From contig JAKOGH010000711.1 in assembly GCA_024811115.1 (NCBI GenBank), forward strand, positions 1-64,000: a stretch of 64,000 nucleotides of DNA, in the 5' to 3' direction. This document shows positions 35,073 through 46,730 of the stretch, piece by piece. Origin of the DNA: Terana coerulea (lineage: Eukaryota > Basidiomycota > Agaricomycetes > Polyporales > Phanerochaetaceae). A program made the translations under genes and the position numbers. The stretch's first letter is position 1. Each line of letters opens with the position of its first letter. The notes under the pieces were generated by a model. That model made no database searches. It was not told where the DNA came from and saw only the letters and a list, made by a program, of their open reading frames with translations.

Positions 35073-38013
35073 ATGTCATCCGGAGTGGACGTGGGCATTG
35101 TCGAAACACGGCGTCGCGCACTGGTGTTATGCACCTCAAGCAATGCCATGTATCCTCTGCGTCTTTGGGAGCTCGCAGACGCACTTCATGACCGCTTCAT
35201 CGAGGATGACACAATGCACGACCTTGAGCGATGCATCCAGCATTATCTCGAGGTTCTCGACATCACCCCTGCGCCCACACACCCACCTCGGGACCTTGTC
35301 TTCGAGCATTTGACGCTTGCATACTACTCCTGTTTCGAGAAAAGCGGAAATATCGACCCTCTGAACCGGTCAATATTGTATGCTCGCGCATCTCTCGAGT
35401 TGCGTCCATCAGGGCACCGCTACCGCTGTGTGGTCATTGCACCGCCTGGGCAGATCGCTCTGGAGCCGATACAAGCAAACCGGAAAGATTGAGGATGTTG
35501 ACGAAGCCATCCGGCACCATCGTGCAGCTGTCCAGTTGCGTCCAGGAGGACATCCGGACCATGATTCGTTGCTCGCACACTTAGCCGCCTCGCTTCAGAG
35601 TCGATACGGCGCAATAGGAAACATCGAGGACCTTGACGAGGCAATCCGCCACAAGCGCACTATTCTCTACCTGCGCCCACCAGGACATTCCGATCGCTCC
35701 AGGTCGCTCAGCAGCCTCAACGTCTCACTTCGTAGTCGATACAAGCGAACGGGAAACGTTGGGGACCTAGACGAAGCGATCCGGCACGTGCGTGAAGCCC
35801 TAGAGTTGCGCCCACCAGGGCATCTCGACCATGCTGTTTTACTCCACAACCTGGCCGCCACGCTGGAAAGTCGATACAAGCAAATGGGAAAGATCAAGGA
35901 CCTCGATGAAGCAATTCGGCACCACCGTGCAGCTCTCGGGCTGCGTCCACCAGGGCACGCCGGCCATGCTTCGTCGCTCATGCACTTGGGCACCTCGCTT
36001 AGCGACCGTTACGATAAAATGGGGAACATCAAGGACCTTGACGAAGCGATCCGGCATGAGCGCGCAGGTCTTGCGTTGCGCCCACCAGGACATCCCGACC
36101 GCTGTACGTCACTCAACAACCTGGGCATTTCGCTTCAAAGTCGATACAAGCAAACGCGAAATCTCAAGGATTTGGATGAAGCGATCCAGCACCAGCGTGG
36201 AGCCTTCGAGTTGCTTCCACCTTGGCACCCCAACCGCTCTTCGTCAATCTATAACCTGTCCGTCTTACTTCGGGATCGATATAGGCACGCACATACGGCA
36301 CAAGACCTGGAAGAGTGCACCACGCTGCTTCGGCTTTCTGTTACTGCTCGCAACAACACAGGTCCAATCTCTGAGCAGCTGGAATCAGCGCTACTCTGGG
36401 CTGATATTGGACGCAGTATCGAAGGCAATTGGCCAACAATGGAGGCTTATCACGCTGTCGTAGACTTGCTGGAACGTACTCTCATCATTTCGCCCACTCT
36501 CGAGTTGCAACACCAGAGCATCTACGAAACAAATCGTCTCCCCTCGACGGCGCATCTTATGCCATAGCGAAGAATCGACTGGTTGACGCAGTCGAATTTC
36601 TGGAGCGAGGCCGTGCTCTGCTGTGGTCCCAGGCACGTCGTCTCAGGTCGCCTCGAGACCAACTCGCGAAGATTAGCAGGCCTGAACTCCGGGACAAGTT
36701 CGACTCTCTCTGTCGGGCTCTCGAGCATCTCAACACCTCATCTGCACGGCGTAACTTGATCGGCTCAGTCCAGGAGGACGTTTACGGTGAAATGCTGCGA
36801 GAGAAGCGGCAGCTTGAAGCCGATATGCAGTGGGTGTTGGAGGAGATCCGTGGATGTGCCGGATTCGACAAGTTTCTCCTACCGCCTACATTTGCAGAGC
36901 TGCGGTGCGCTGCAGCGGAGGGCCCGGTTGTCATTGTCAATCACAACCGGTACCGCTCCGACGCACTAATAATTCTGCCAAATCGCGACCCCTTACTTGT
37001 TGCTCTCACCCATACATTTTACCAAGAAACCCTTAAAACTGTCGGTAAAACTACGCAGAGCTCGTGCCAAACTCACAAGTAAACCTCATCAACATTATTT
37101 AGTACTGAAGGATGTGCTCGAACAGATCTGGGACCTTTTGGTCGGACCTGTAGTGAGCGTGCTCCAGTCGGCGGCCCTTGGTGGAGCGCGTGGATCGCGT
37201 ATCTGGTGGTGTCCTACCTCAGTCCTTTGTGCACTTCCTATTCACGCCGCAGGACCAACGCCGGAAACACGCCACCTCATGAAGGCTGAAAAGGAATATC
37301 TCCCCGACTTTTACACTTCGTCGTACACTCCCACCCTTGCAGCACTCATCCAGGCTCGCTCGAGCGTTGGGCCCGATCCGACCCAACTTCCGGCGCCTTC
37401 ACTCCTAGTCATAGCACAATCACCGGCTAGTAACCCACTCCACGCGGCACAGGCTGAAGTCGAAACCCTGTCAAGCTTTCAACACAAGATCAGGGTCGAG
37501 GTCCTGGAAGACAACCATCTACTTCCCGAACTCGTTACCGCCCGACTCCAAACCCGACCCTGGGTCCACTTCACCTGCCACGGTCATGTGCGAGCAGGCG
37601 AGCCATTCCAATCCGGCTTCGAGCTGTGCGGTGGCACCAACCTTACACTGATGGACATCGTCAAGTCCAATTTACCCAACGCCGAGTTCGCGTTCCTATC
37701 TGCATGCCACTCTGCAGAGCAAGCACCCAAGACTGCATCTGAGGAGGTTCTCCACCTCGCGGCCGCTATGCAGTTCGCCGGATTCCGAGGTGTAGTCGGG
37801 ACAATGTGGGCGATGATGGATGAGGACGGGCCGGATATCGCACGGTATTTCTACGAAGAGCTCTTCGCCATTCCGATTTCCGACCAGAATGCGCGGGTGC
37901 CATTGTTCAAGCATGCCGCGAAGGCGCTGTGCGAGGCAACAAAGAAGCTGAGGGGACAGTTGAAGAGAGGGGATCTTGAGCGGTGGGTAAACTTTGTGCA
38001 TATTGGTGTGTGA
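35073..38013 (+). CDS. TPR-CHAT protein, three frame breaks
   Basis: Large protein combining tetratricopeptide-like repeats with a C-terminal CHAT domain, a caspase/separase-like peptidase fold. About seven repeats of roughly 42 residues are seen at 35400-36300, each with a core such as SRYKQTGKIEDVDEAIRHH followed by LRPPGHPD. A linker follows (ASYAIAKNRLVDAVEFLERG), then the CHAT domain with RIWWCPTSVLCALPIHAAGP, VHFTCHGH (catalytic His) and FAFLSACHSAE (catalytic Cys), then FRGVVGTMWAMMDEDGPDI and the stop at 38013. No introns are evident. The frame changes at about 35430, at about 36520-36545 and at about 37035 (an extra A in an AAAA run). Such genes are numerous and fast-evolving in basidiomycetes, so both pseudogenisation and miscalled runs are possible. 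The substrate is unknown; a role in self/non-self or stress-triggered proteolysis is only analogy with other CHAT proteins. Confidence 0.8.
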
Positions 38014-38814
38014 AGATACTGTTTATGCACCCTCACGTCCAGCTCTAGTTCTGAATGTATCATGTATGTCATTTCATCATCCAATGACTGGAACGAGCTA
38101 ACTTCGCACTGAATTATAGCATGGCTTCGGCAGTTTCTTTGTTGCTAGACTATGACTACGAAGTGTTAAGAGTGGCCGATGTATACTAGACACCACATTC
38201 CATAGCCGGGAACTACTGACGGACATTGAACGTCAAGTGTGTAACGATGATTCAGAGTCTTAACACTAGTTATATGCTGCAAGTTTCTTGCTGCCATTGT
38301 CCTGACAAGAGAGAACAATGTTAAATTTGCCTCAACATAGCCACAAGACAACTCACACCTCTTTCATAACGTCCCTCGCTTCACCGGCCCTGTGGCTTTC
38401 CAGTAGCCCAAACATAACAAAATGGAACGGCAATGCATACAAGACAAGGGCCCAAACATACCTTCAAATACTACCATAATGTCGAGATTGCAAAGCCAGA
38501 GTCGCACATGTCGATTGCGAAGCTGATACACATTGATATCCTGTTGCCGACGGGGCTGTTTGAGGATACACCATTTTGTCACAGAGTGTGCTGTTCTGTA
38601 CGTATCATTGCAGTTTCCAGATTTATCTACGGCCCGTGCTGCTGTAAGGCGACCCCACGGCGTCCGGCCTGTTCATGAATGAGCAAGGCATCGCGATGCC
38701 GTCGAAAGCAGGGAGAGAGGGTTCAAGTTTTCGAGAAGTGCGGCAACTGCTAGACAGGAGAGTCGAGGAAAGGCGGCGCACACATGTCCACGCCATAGGA
38801 GTGTGTTATGTGTA
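38014..38814. other. Intergenic region between convergent genes
   Basis: No supported gene. It lies between the 3' ends of the TPR-CHAT gene (plus) and the ICMT-like gene (minus). Confidence 0.4.
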
Positions 38815-39772
38815 TTAGGGTGTACAGAACCCAGGAACAAAGGCATGTGGAACGCTCCATCGATACCAAGTCCATTGAGTTCCGAACTTGTTGCACAGGG
38901 CATCGTCCTCTATAGCAGCAAGACGTCTGACATGTACTATCATCATAGCAGAGTAACCTAAAAACACAGCAGCAGCCACTGCCTTCCAAGGGATCGCAGC
39001 TAGATGCAATGTAACGATCTTCCCTACATTACTTCCACGAATAGGATCGAGAAGTGAAGCTGCCAAGGGCTGGATACAATGACAGATTTTGTGTAGCGGT
39101 AAAGAGATGGAGGTGTAAAATATTTGAGAACCAAGCAACCCAGAAATAAGGCCCGTATAGGCAGGGTGACGGACATAGCGGTAGGGCCCCGAGGTTACTA
39201 GGGTGTGATTCTTTCGCAGCGTCCAACAGGCAGATTCAGTGCTGGCGGCTTGGACCTCGCTGGGAAGCGAAGCAGCAGGCTTGGGGCGCTTCTGAGGAAG
39301 TTGTGATGACGGGACGTACAAAGCCCGCCGCGCGACCGTACTCGCGGGTAGGATGGGGAAATGGCGAAGGGCACCGAGAGCACTTGTGGAGGCAATTTGA
39401 GCGACAGCACTGCTTGCGAGTAGTGACAGCCCTACAGCCGCTGGAAGATTCAAGGTGCGAAGCTCGGGTATGGGCACACTGTCGTCCGGGAGTAATATCT
39501 CCGCGAGCGCAGTACACCATATCACAGCCTATACGTAGACGGTCTCTGATTAGTCGCATTGCATAGGACACCCGATTATGTCATGAAAACAGCACCTTCC
39601 ACACATATAATCCAGTCTTGAGCCATAACGGCCTATACATCAAACAGTTGAAATCCTCGGCTTGGACGACTGTCGCCTCCATCGTCGTAAGCTTGCTTTG
39701 AGGAAAAGAGAGTACGATGTGGTTTGTTGCAGCGGCCAGCATGACTAGAGATGACGTGCGCATTGAACCCAT
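38815..39772 (-). CDS. ICMT-like isoprenylcysteine/phospholipid methyltransferase
   Basis: Integral membrane methyltransferase of the ICMT/PEMT type, using S-adenosylmethionine. Two exons, 39596-39772 and 38815-39528, total 891 nt and 296 residues. The cofactor signature is TSGPYRYVRHPAYTG, followed near the end by ALCNKFGTQWTWYRWSVPH, matching the usual E-x-x-L-x-x-x-F-x-x-x-W-x-x-Y pattern. Several hydrophobic helices are present (LNLPAAVGLSLLASSAVA, AAAVFLGYSAMMIVHV). There is an insert of about 30 residues between the signature and the C-terminal motif compared with the second family member at 60546-61098. An alternative start at Met4 (39763) is possible. Whether the true substrate is a prenylated CAAX protein or a lipid cannot be told from sequence. 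Confidence 0.8.
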
Positions 39773-41219
39773 ATTTGAACCATTGGCTCTAGTCGTGAAG
39801 CCGGTTGCAAGCGGTCGAGGTGGTAGCTGAGAAGAAAGTCGTCGTCAACAGCTGACAGCGTCAATGCACCCAGTCTCGGGCGCCCCGACGGATGCCCCAT
39901 TTGGCAAACTACGGGCTAAGGTGCGCTGAAGCGGTAACGATACTGTAATTTCAATGGTCCGGTACGACAGCGTCAGATATCAATGAAAGCAGGTAGCTGA
40001 TGATACAGTCAATGTGCAGCCACGAGATCCATAGCCACAGCGTGTTGAGGTCATATTTCAACGCAGCTGCGGAGTGGTTGCGCGGCCGTCTTTTAACCAT
40101 GCCGCAGCGGTGGGTACGGTGTGGTGACGGAACAGGTGTTTGGCCGGATTTCAGACAGTATTCCAACCAGTCCGCAGCGGCCAGATTTCAACCATCTGGT
40201 GCGCACGTTGCAGTATAAGGTTGCCGGATGGCCTTAGCGCCCTCGCATTTGCTTTGCTTCGAAATTCCCAATAAATCATATAAAATCTCAATAAATCATT
40301 TTATATTAATCCTGTGACTGCGCTACTATACAACAGAGTGTGTGCACTACAAGAGAGTCATGGACAGCAGAGAAACACTGCAAGGACGCATGTAGTCCTA
40401 CTTCGCCCGGTATGACCTATTCAACGCTTGCTCATCCAGTCACCTGCCCGACTGCAATCAGGGCGTGCTTCAGCTTCTGTCAGGGGTTGCCTTGACCGAC
40501 TCAATACCATCCAAAGACGGAGACATGAATGCTGGCAAGGGAGTGAAGGAGAAGCACCTGCGAGAACAGATTAGTTTAGCTGCCCATGAAGTTGTTAAAA
40601 GTCTACACACATCGTGCATATAGCCCACATCTACCGGTCTTCAAGCACTCTAACCCAGACAGCATGAAGACTTGAGCTATTGAAGAGGTAAGGCAATCAG
40701 TTAGGCGGTCATGGTAAAGTTTCAGCGCATACATACCGCCATTGCCGTTTTATGCGCGTTCTAGACTGGAGGTCACTATATGTGCGGCGAGTGAGTTAGT
40801 ATCCTTATAAAAAGGTGTTGCCTGAGCTCACCGTGCATCATGGGGTGTACTATTGCACTTGCTTGGGGTTTTCGGGCGTACTGCATCACATCTTGCGCCA
40901 AGCTTGAGCTATGCCGAGCAGCTCTTGTCGTCAACGAGATATTCGAGCGAGAATAGCATACATACCCATTTCAGGCTCTCCCCCATTTGCTTGAGTATGT
41001 TGAAAGGACGGATGGAGGGGCATAGTCGACACAACGAGCGTTGGCGTAGAGGAAAGGAGGGAAAGAGCAGAGTCCTGGACGCAGACGCGAGCAGCTTGAG
41101 TGCTTTTCAAACTCCGCGGTCAGTGCTCTCAAAAAGGCATATGACGAGCCTTAGGGCAGAAGCGCTTAGCGCGAAAAGGACAAGGTTCACTCGGATTGAG
41201 CGGTCAACCACGTCGCAGA
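39773..41219. other. Repeat-rich intergenic region
   Basis: No supported gene. The stretch at about 40030-40200 resembles, in inverted orientation, 42780-42935 on the other side of the MITE dimer (shared 'acagcgtgttgaggtca' and related blocks), so both are probably parts of an older repeat. Confidence 0.4.
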
Positions 41220-41227
41220 CAATCTGC
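41220..41227 (+). repeat. 8-bp target-site duplication (left)
   Basis: CAATCTGC directly before the left tip of the MITE dimer; identical to 42757-42764. Confidence 0.8.
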
Positions 41228-41976
41228 GGGACAGCCGCCAGCGGATTCTCTACTACTGGCGAGTCAGAAACGGTTCGGATTGATGAGTCGGAAACGGTTC
41301 AGATTGATGGGGGATCTTTCCACGCTCCTAGGATCTCCTCGTCCTCGCCTTGCCCCGAGGGAGCGCCCAGCGCGTGACACGTCAGTCAGCGCTTGTGTCT
41401 ATTTTGGGCAGGATTCCGCCTCCGCCTTTACTTCCGTTTCGGGAATTCCGCCTCCGCCTCCCGCCCCGCCCGACATCCCGTTATGGTAATACAGGGCGCA
41501 CCTGCTCCTATGCGCTAAATATAACATGTAGCTGCTATATTGTTATATGTGTATATTGTAAACCATGTAGGAGGGTATAGAAGGCATAAATAGAGCTTCA
41601 AATAATTTTCTTACTTTTGTTTTCTCTTAAGTGCCCAAAATGGGTATATATTCCATACCCATTCCTCCACTTTAAAGGCTCTGTGGTGCAGCTGGTTATG
41701 ATCCAACTTACTTGCTCTGACGTTCAGGAGGTTGCGCGTTCGAACCCTACACGTTGTTTTTTTCTCACTTAGGGTTTCCCACGTCTTTGTGGCTCTGGGC
41801 GTTGTCCGACTCCCCATCATTTGGGTTTGTGCCGAGTCTCGGCGCTTTGCTTCTCATCACCTCCCATCACTTTTGATCGCTTCCTCAAATGTTTTTGTGG
41901 GCGTCTCTCAATGTTCTGACCCATCAATCTGAACCGTTTCTGACCCGCCAATCATAGAAGCGCCAACGGGGGTCCC
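41228..41976 (+). mobile_element. MITE, left arm of an inverted dimer
   Basis: 749-bp unit with tips GGGACAGCCGCC and CGGGGGTCCC. Its subterminal regions carry repeated motifs in opposite orientation (CAGAAACGGTTCAGATTG near the left end and its complement near the right). It has no transposase frame. It contains a tRNA-like segment (41679-41754) with GGTGCAGCTGG and GTTCGAACC, resembling Pol III A and B boxes. The same unit is present in inverted orientation at 41985-42756. Confidence 0.75.
41679..41754 (+). other. tRNA-like Pol III promoter segment inside the MITE
   Basis: A-box-like GTGGTGCAGCTGG and B-box-like GCGTTCGAACCC are spaced about as in a tRNA, but acceptor and T stems do not pair well, so this is not a functional tRNA. 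The inverted copy is at about 42230-42306. Confidence 0.4.
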
Positions 41977-41984
41977 GCAGATTG
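41977..41984. repeat. 8-nt spacer between MITE arms
   Basis: GCAGATTG, exactly the reverse complement of the CAATCTGC target-site duplication on both outer sides. Confidence 0.85.
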
Positions 41985-42756
41985 GGGACCCCCGTTGGCG
42001 TTTTCTCTATGATTGGCGGGTCAGAAACGGTTCAGATTGATGGGTCAGAACATTGAGAGACGCCCACAAAAACATTTGAGGAAGCGATCAAAAAGTGATG
42101 GGGAGGTGATGGAGGAAGCAAAGCGCCGAGACTCGGCACAAAACCCAAAATGATGGGGAGTCGGACAACGCCCAGAGCCACAAAGACGTGGGAAACCCTA
42201 AGTGAGAAAATCAAAAAAAGAAAAACAACGTGTAGGGTTCGAACGCGCAACCTCCTGAACGTCAGAGCAAGTAAGTTGGATCATAACCAGCTGCACCACA
42301 GAGCCTTTTAAAGTGGAGGAATGGGTATGGAATATATACCCATTTTGGGCACTTAAGAGAAAACAAAAGTAAGAAAATTATTTGAAGCTCTATTTATGCC
42401 TTCTATACCCTCCTACATGGTTTACAATATACACATATAACAATATAGCAGCTACATGTTATATTTAGCGCATAGGAGCAGGTGCGCCCTGTATTACCAT
42501 AACGGGATGTCGGGCGGGGCGGGAGGCGGGAGGCGGAATTCCCGAAACGGAAGTAAAGGCGGGAGGCGGAATCCTGCCCAAAATAGACACAAGCGCTGAC
42601 TGACGTGTCACGCGCTGGGCGCTCCCTCGGGGCAAGGCGAGGACGAGGAGATCCTAGGAGCGTGGAAAGATCCCCATCAATCTGAACCGTTTCCGACTCA
42701 TCAATCCGAACCGTTTCTGACTCGCCAGTAGTAGAGAATCCGCTGGCGGCTGTCCC
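41985..42756 (-). mobile_element. MITE, right arm of an inverted dimer
   Basis: Inverted copy of 41228-41976, about 23 bp longer, differing mainly by small indels in C/G-rich runs (for example in the GGAGGCGG repeats at 42520-42565). It ends GGCGGCTGTCCC at 42756, followed by the right target-site duplication. Confidence 0.75.
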
Positions 42757-42764
42757 CAATCTGC
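42757..42764 (+). repeat. 8-bp target-site duplication (right)
   Basis: CAATCTGC, direct copy of 41220-41227. Confidence 0.8.
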
Positions 42765-42958
42765 CAGACACTCTTCGGACTGGCTGAAATTTGGACCCAA
42801 TAATCCACCAGCCCCGCAGCAATACTGCAGCGAGGGGCAATTCACGCGTCTGCCAGATAGCTGCAATACAGGCTCAGACACTATTTCAACCACACCACAC
42901 CTCCGCTGAAATCTGACCTCAACACGCTGTGAGCATAGAATGTCCCCAAAACAGGCTG

Positions 42959-43499
42959 TCACGCAACAATCAGTGGGACGAATAGTATCTGAAGGTTTGG
43001 TTCAGGGCCCGCCTTTGGGAGCCATTTGTGAGTGATGCGCGGAGGGTTGTAGAAAGACACTCACTCCGATTAGGTTCAGATGCGTGCCAATCAAGGCGAT
43101 CCGCTCTCCGTTTGTGAACGAAGTAGGGACCTGGACACTGAAGTTCTGGTAGAAGGGCAGCGAGGGCTCGTGAGGTTGAGGGCTATACGGGCCGTTGTAC
43201 AGGATGTCGCCGAGAATATTGGACGGGACATATGACGGATCGTTGCAGCCCGAAGGCGAAGACGGGCACGGTGCCATCGAGAGAACCAGAGCAACCTCCT
43301 CAGACGGAGACAAGCTATTCTGGGAAGAATAACCATACTGCGTGATGTCATCGACATCATGATCACTCACAGGTTTCTCGACTTGGACGGTGATATTCTG
43401 CCCGGCCGTGACAGTCGAGTTAGCGGCCGGAGTTGCGAAAAACACGTTCTGAGCGCTGCATGCCACGACGAGCGACGCAAGAGCGGCGAGGTACTTCAT
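42959..43499 (-). CDS. Small secreted protein, paralogue 1
   Basis: 145-residue secreted protein in three exons: 43371-43499, 43065-43319 and 42959-43012. The N-terminus MKYLAALASLVVACSAQ is a typical signal peptide, with cleavage probably after SAQ. The mature part has NSTVTAGQNITVQVEKP, LGDILYNGPYSPQ, PFYQNFSVQVPTSF and ends FVPLIVA. Several Asn glycosylation sites and two cysteines (MAPCPSSPSGC) are visible. The pattern (NGPYxP, YQNFxVxVP) is common in basidiomycete small secreted proteins and faintly recalls the Nis1 effector-like family, which I cannot confirm. The start was chosen at the second Met (43499) because it begins the signal peptide; a longer frame reaches 43550. It is a close paralogue of 48224-48773 with the same exon structure. 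Confidence 0.8.
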
Positions 43500-43576
43500 A
43501 ATGAGGAAGAGTACTCGAGACAGCGAGAGGTAAAACGCAGAGGTAGGCAAGCACTCTCCCTGCGCCGTCCGAGCAT

Positions 43577-43583
43577 TATATAG
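43577..43583 (-). promoter_or_regulatory. TATA box of secreted protein 1
   Basis: TATATAA on minus, about 80 bp upstream of the ATG at 43499; the paralogue has a TATA box at the same distance. Confidence 0.5.
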
Positions 43584-44882
43584 CCTTGAGTAGCAGCCGA
43601 CGCCGATCGGGAGATGATTCGCCTGCGCAATCCGGCGTGCTGATGAAAAATGAAGCAGGGGCGGCCAACTTCCCCGTCGTACAGCCTAGCCTGATAGCAT
43701 GGATGAGCGCGGGACTAGCGGGTACAGCACCAGCACCATTCTCGCCCGACTCTGGCAAAGCGCAGGCCCTGTAACGGAGAAATGTGTCAACAGATATTCT
43801 GTAAAAAGGGCCATCAAACGGGTGTTTCATGAGCGCAGTGTATTACCAAGCCAGAATAGAGGCTACGCAGCGGGCGCGCTGCTTCGAGAGGACGCTGGTC
43901 GGTAGACAACATCACACTGAGGAATGGTGGCCGTCGGCTACAACCGAGCATCGATACATCTGGATAACGTAGTCAGTGTGCTTTACCGGAGCTGTGGGAC
44001 AAAAGCATACAAAGCTTGAGTTTATACTGGGAATCCTGCGAGAAGCGTCTGCTCGCGTCGACGTTTGGAAGAGATGGAACGTGCTCCGAGTCTTACATCC
44101 GAGTCTGACGTGTAGGCGCAGGGAGTAAGCATGATACATGCAGAAGCCCTATATTTCAAACGGTAAGTGTAAGAGTGTTCATCAGTTCCCACCACTCCCC
44201 TTGTAGTCCAAGACGCCGCGATAGTGCTTACCATGATTGGGTGGCACGTCCGCCGCTGGCCGTGAGTGTAGAAGATCATCGTACTTCAGCACCATGTGAG
44301 GTGAGTGGAGGTCAGCCTAGCTTCAAATCTTCTCCAATAACGAGCGTAATGCTAACCTACGTGCTCGGGAGGCTTTTTATTATTAAAAAATTGTGGCTCG
44401 GCGAACTTGGAGCGCTCTTGAGCACCCGGGCAGCTCACTGTCCTGGATCAGAGGAGCCTCAAGAGTTTCTGTGGCGCAGGTACACATGCCTTGTTGATGT
44501 ACAGCACTGTCGAACGTTTCAAGCTGTCCTAACCTACCGCGGCGGACTCAAGGCCCATGCCAGCAAGATGAGAGATGCCAGTGGACGCAGTAGACGAAGC
44601 TTGGTCACAACTGCGTAACGCGTCACGGCTGTGACGTAAAGTTTCCTCCGCGGAAGATGGTCGTGGTGAGGTCTTCTGCATCGCCGCTACCGTGCTCTTG
44701 GACCTTCATGAGATAGAGAGGAAAGTGCGGTTAGACAGCAGAGTCAGGAAAGTGCATCGGATGTGTTCATTATTATTTTTCCTCCTCGTGAATCTGATAT
44801 CTGAGTTACTAAACGCCCAAGCTATGGTCGACAGGTTGTTTTGCTGATTCCGAGCATTCTGCAAGCCTGGATGTCTACACTT
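43584..44882. other. Intergenic region
   Basis: No supported gene. Frames at 44175-44618 (plus) and 44022-44279 (minus) overlap each other and have no recognisable content. Confidence 0.35.
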
Positions 44883-46175
44883 TCACTCTTTCTTGAACCC
44901 TGTCCGCTTGATGTAGCTGACTCCAGCAGCATTCGCACCCTTGATCGCATGGAAGACTATGTCCTCGTTGATAGCGGTCTCCATGTTCCATATCGTCTCG
45001 TTAGCGGCGGTCGCGAGCTTAGCGACCGAACGGAGCTCTTCGTCCGTGACGTTCGGGATGCCAAGGAGCTCGAAGGTGACGGGGAGATCGACGGAGAGCA
45101 TCAGGCCGATGTACCGGTCAAGCTCTTCAGTGTCGGCTCCGTTCAGAATAAGCTGAGCGACAACGCCGAATGCAACTACACCCAGGTTAGCCGACATTCA
45201 CCAGAATTTGGCGTATGTTACATACCTTTCTCTCCGTGCATAAGACCATGCATAGCGTGAATAGCGGTAAAGCCGTTGTGTATCTGAAGACAGAAGATGA
45301 GAACTCTGACGGCGTCGCATAGCTGCGAGACACTTACCGCATGAGCAGCGGCAAGGCCACCCGACTCGAAGCCAAGCCCAGACAGGAGCGTATTCGCTTC
45401 GACGACCGCCTCGAACGCAGGCGTCAGAGCGTTCGCCTTGTTCGCCTCGTACGCCTGCTTTCCGAACTTGAACAGGATCTCTTCGCACTTGGCGCCAATG
45501 GCCTCCGAGAGGTCCGTGGGCAGCAGCCCGCCGAAGTTCGGGCTGTGCCGCGCCTGCTTGGCCTCGACGTTCGTCGCGATGGCGTCGCCGATGCCGGCCG
45601 CGAGGAAGCGAGCGGGGGCGTGGACGACGACGCTCGTGTCGACGAGGACGAGGTGAGGGTTCTTGTCGTAGAACGTGTACCGCTCGAACGCGCTGTGCTC
45701 GGTGTAGATGACGGAGAGGGCGGAACAGGGGGCGTCGGTGGATGCGGTGGTTGGCAGGACGGCGACGGGCACCTGGAGGATGTCGGCAATGTTCTTGGCG
45801 GAGTCGATGACCTTGCCGCCACCGAGCGCGATGACGAAATCGACGCCGGACTCGCGGCCAAGGGCTGCCAGGCGATCTATTTCTTGGGTCGACGCTTCGC
45901 CACCGAAGCGTCCTCGAGTGACCTTGAATGATGCGCTTTCGAGGGCTTCAGTCAGCTGCTTTCCCGCTGTACCCCGAGAGTGGTGGTCAGCACAAGCATA
46001 GAGACAGAGCCTTCTGCCACGCACCGATGTCATAGACCAAGTCGTCGGCCGCCAATAGGGGTGCGCGACCCATGGCGTCTAGATACTTGGCCGCATTCTT
46101 GATGGCGTTTGGGCCTTGGATGTATTTCGAGGGCGACTGGAAAATGCGCTCAGTGAGGTGCTTGGGGTTCGGCAT
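44883..46175 (-). CDS. Glycerol dehydrogenase (iron-containing alcohol dehydrogenase superfamily)
   Basis: NAD-linked oxidation of glycerol to dihydroxyacetone. Exons: 46025-46175, 45338-45966, 45226-45283, 44883-45175; total 1131 nt, 376 residues, close to the bacterial GldA length. Start MPNPKHLTERIFQSPSKYIQG. Signatures are the nucleotide-binding loop ALGGGKVIDSAKNIAD, LPTTASTDAPCSALSVIY, and metal ligands Asp in GIGDAIATNVEAKQ, His in HAMHGLMHGEKVAFGVVA and the preceding IHNG. All phases close with GT-AG introns. Family members are sparse in fungi and mostly bacterial, so acquisition by transfer is possible, but the introns show that it is well settled. Neighbours are two secreted-protein paralogues, giving no pathway hint. 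Confidence 0.92.
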
Positions 46176-46536
46176 TGTTTGGTATGAGGAGGATGTGGGA
46201 TGGCGTTCTGCTGGTCGTGCAACTTATATATTCAGCACTCCTCGGCCGAGGGCCTAAGGCTCAGGGGCCTAGTAAGCTCTCATGCTGCGAAGTACTTTCC
46301 AAGCCAGGTCGATGCCGTCGTGCACGTTCTACTTTTCATGGCTCTGGAGTGTGTTCTGTCCGGCCGGTAGAAGTGCCCCTGCGATCGCGCTGTGGTCTGG
46401 AGCGACGGGCCGGTTCACAGACCTTAGTGGACAAGGGGAACATCCGGGGGAGAGGGCCCAGCCAAATCGTTGTCGTCCGAGAGCACCCATGCATAGGTCC
46501 CGTGATAGTGGATGACTTTCCGTAAGGATTTACAGC

Positions 46537-46584
46537 CCGTAAACTGCCGTAAACTGCCGTAAACCGTCGTAAACCGTCGTAAAC
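46537..46584 (+). repeat. Short tandem repeat, period 10
   Basis: Almost five units of CCGTAAACTG or CGTAAACCGT. It abuts the minus-oriented copy of a dispersed repeat that ends with a 'gaaatggtgattctcc' block at 46637-46652. Confidence 0.7.
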
Positions 46585-46599
46585 CTGTGATTTGAGGGG

Positions 46600-46730
46600 G
46601 AAGCTGCCCGGAGAGTGAAGTTGTCAGAAAGACTGTGAAATGGTGATTCTCCTTTTCTCCCGGAGAATGGGAGAATGCGGCAATGCCCGGGCGTGACCAT
46701 CACGTCACAGCCACTTTGTCCCTCCCGATC
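46600..46730 (-). repeat. Dispersed repeat with TCTCCC minisatellite, copy 1
   Basis: Read on minus it has GTGACG-type sequence, then TTCTCCCATTCTCC runs, then AATCACCATTTCA. The same order occurs at 47190-47325 and 62090-62200. Confidence 0.5.

Noticed and set aside
41679..41754. Possible tRNA gene
   Set aside because: A- and B-box-like motifs are present but the acceptor, D and T stems do not pair; better explained as part of the MITE.
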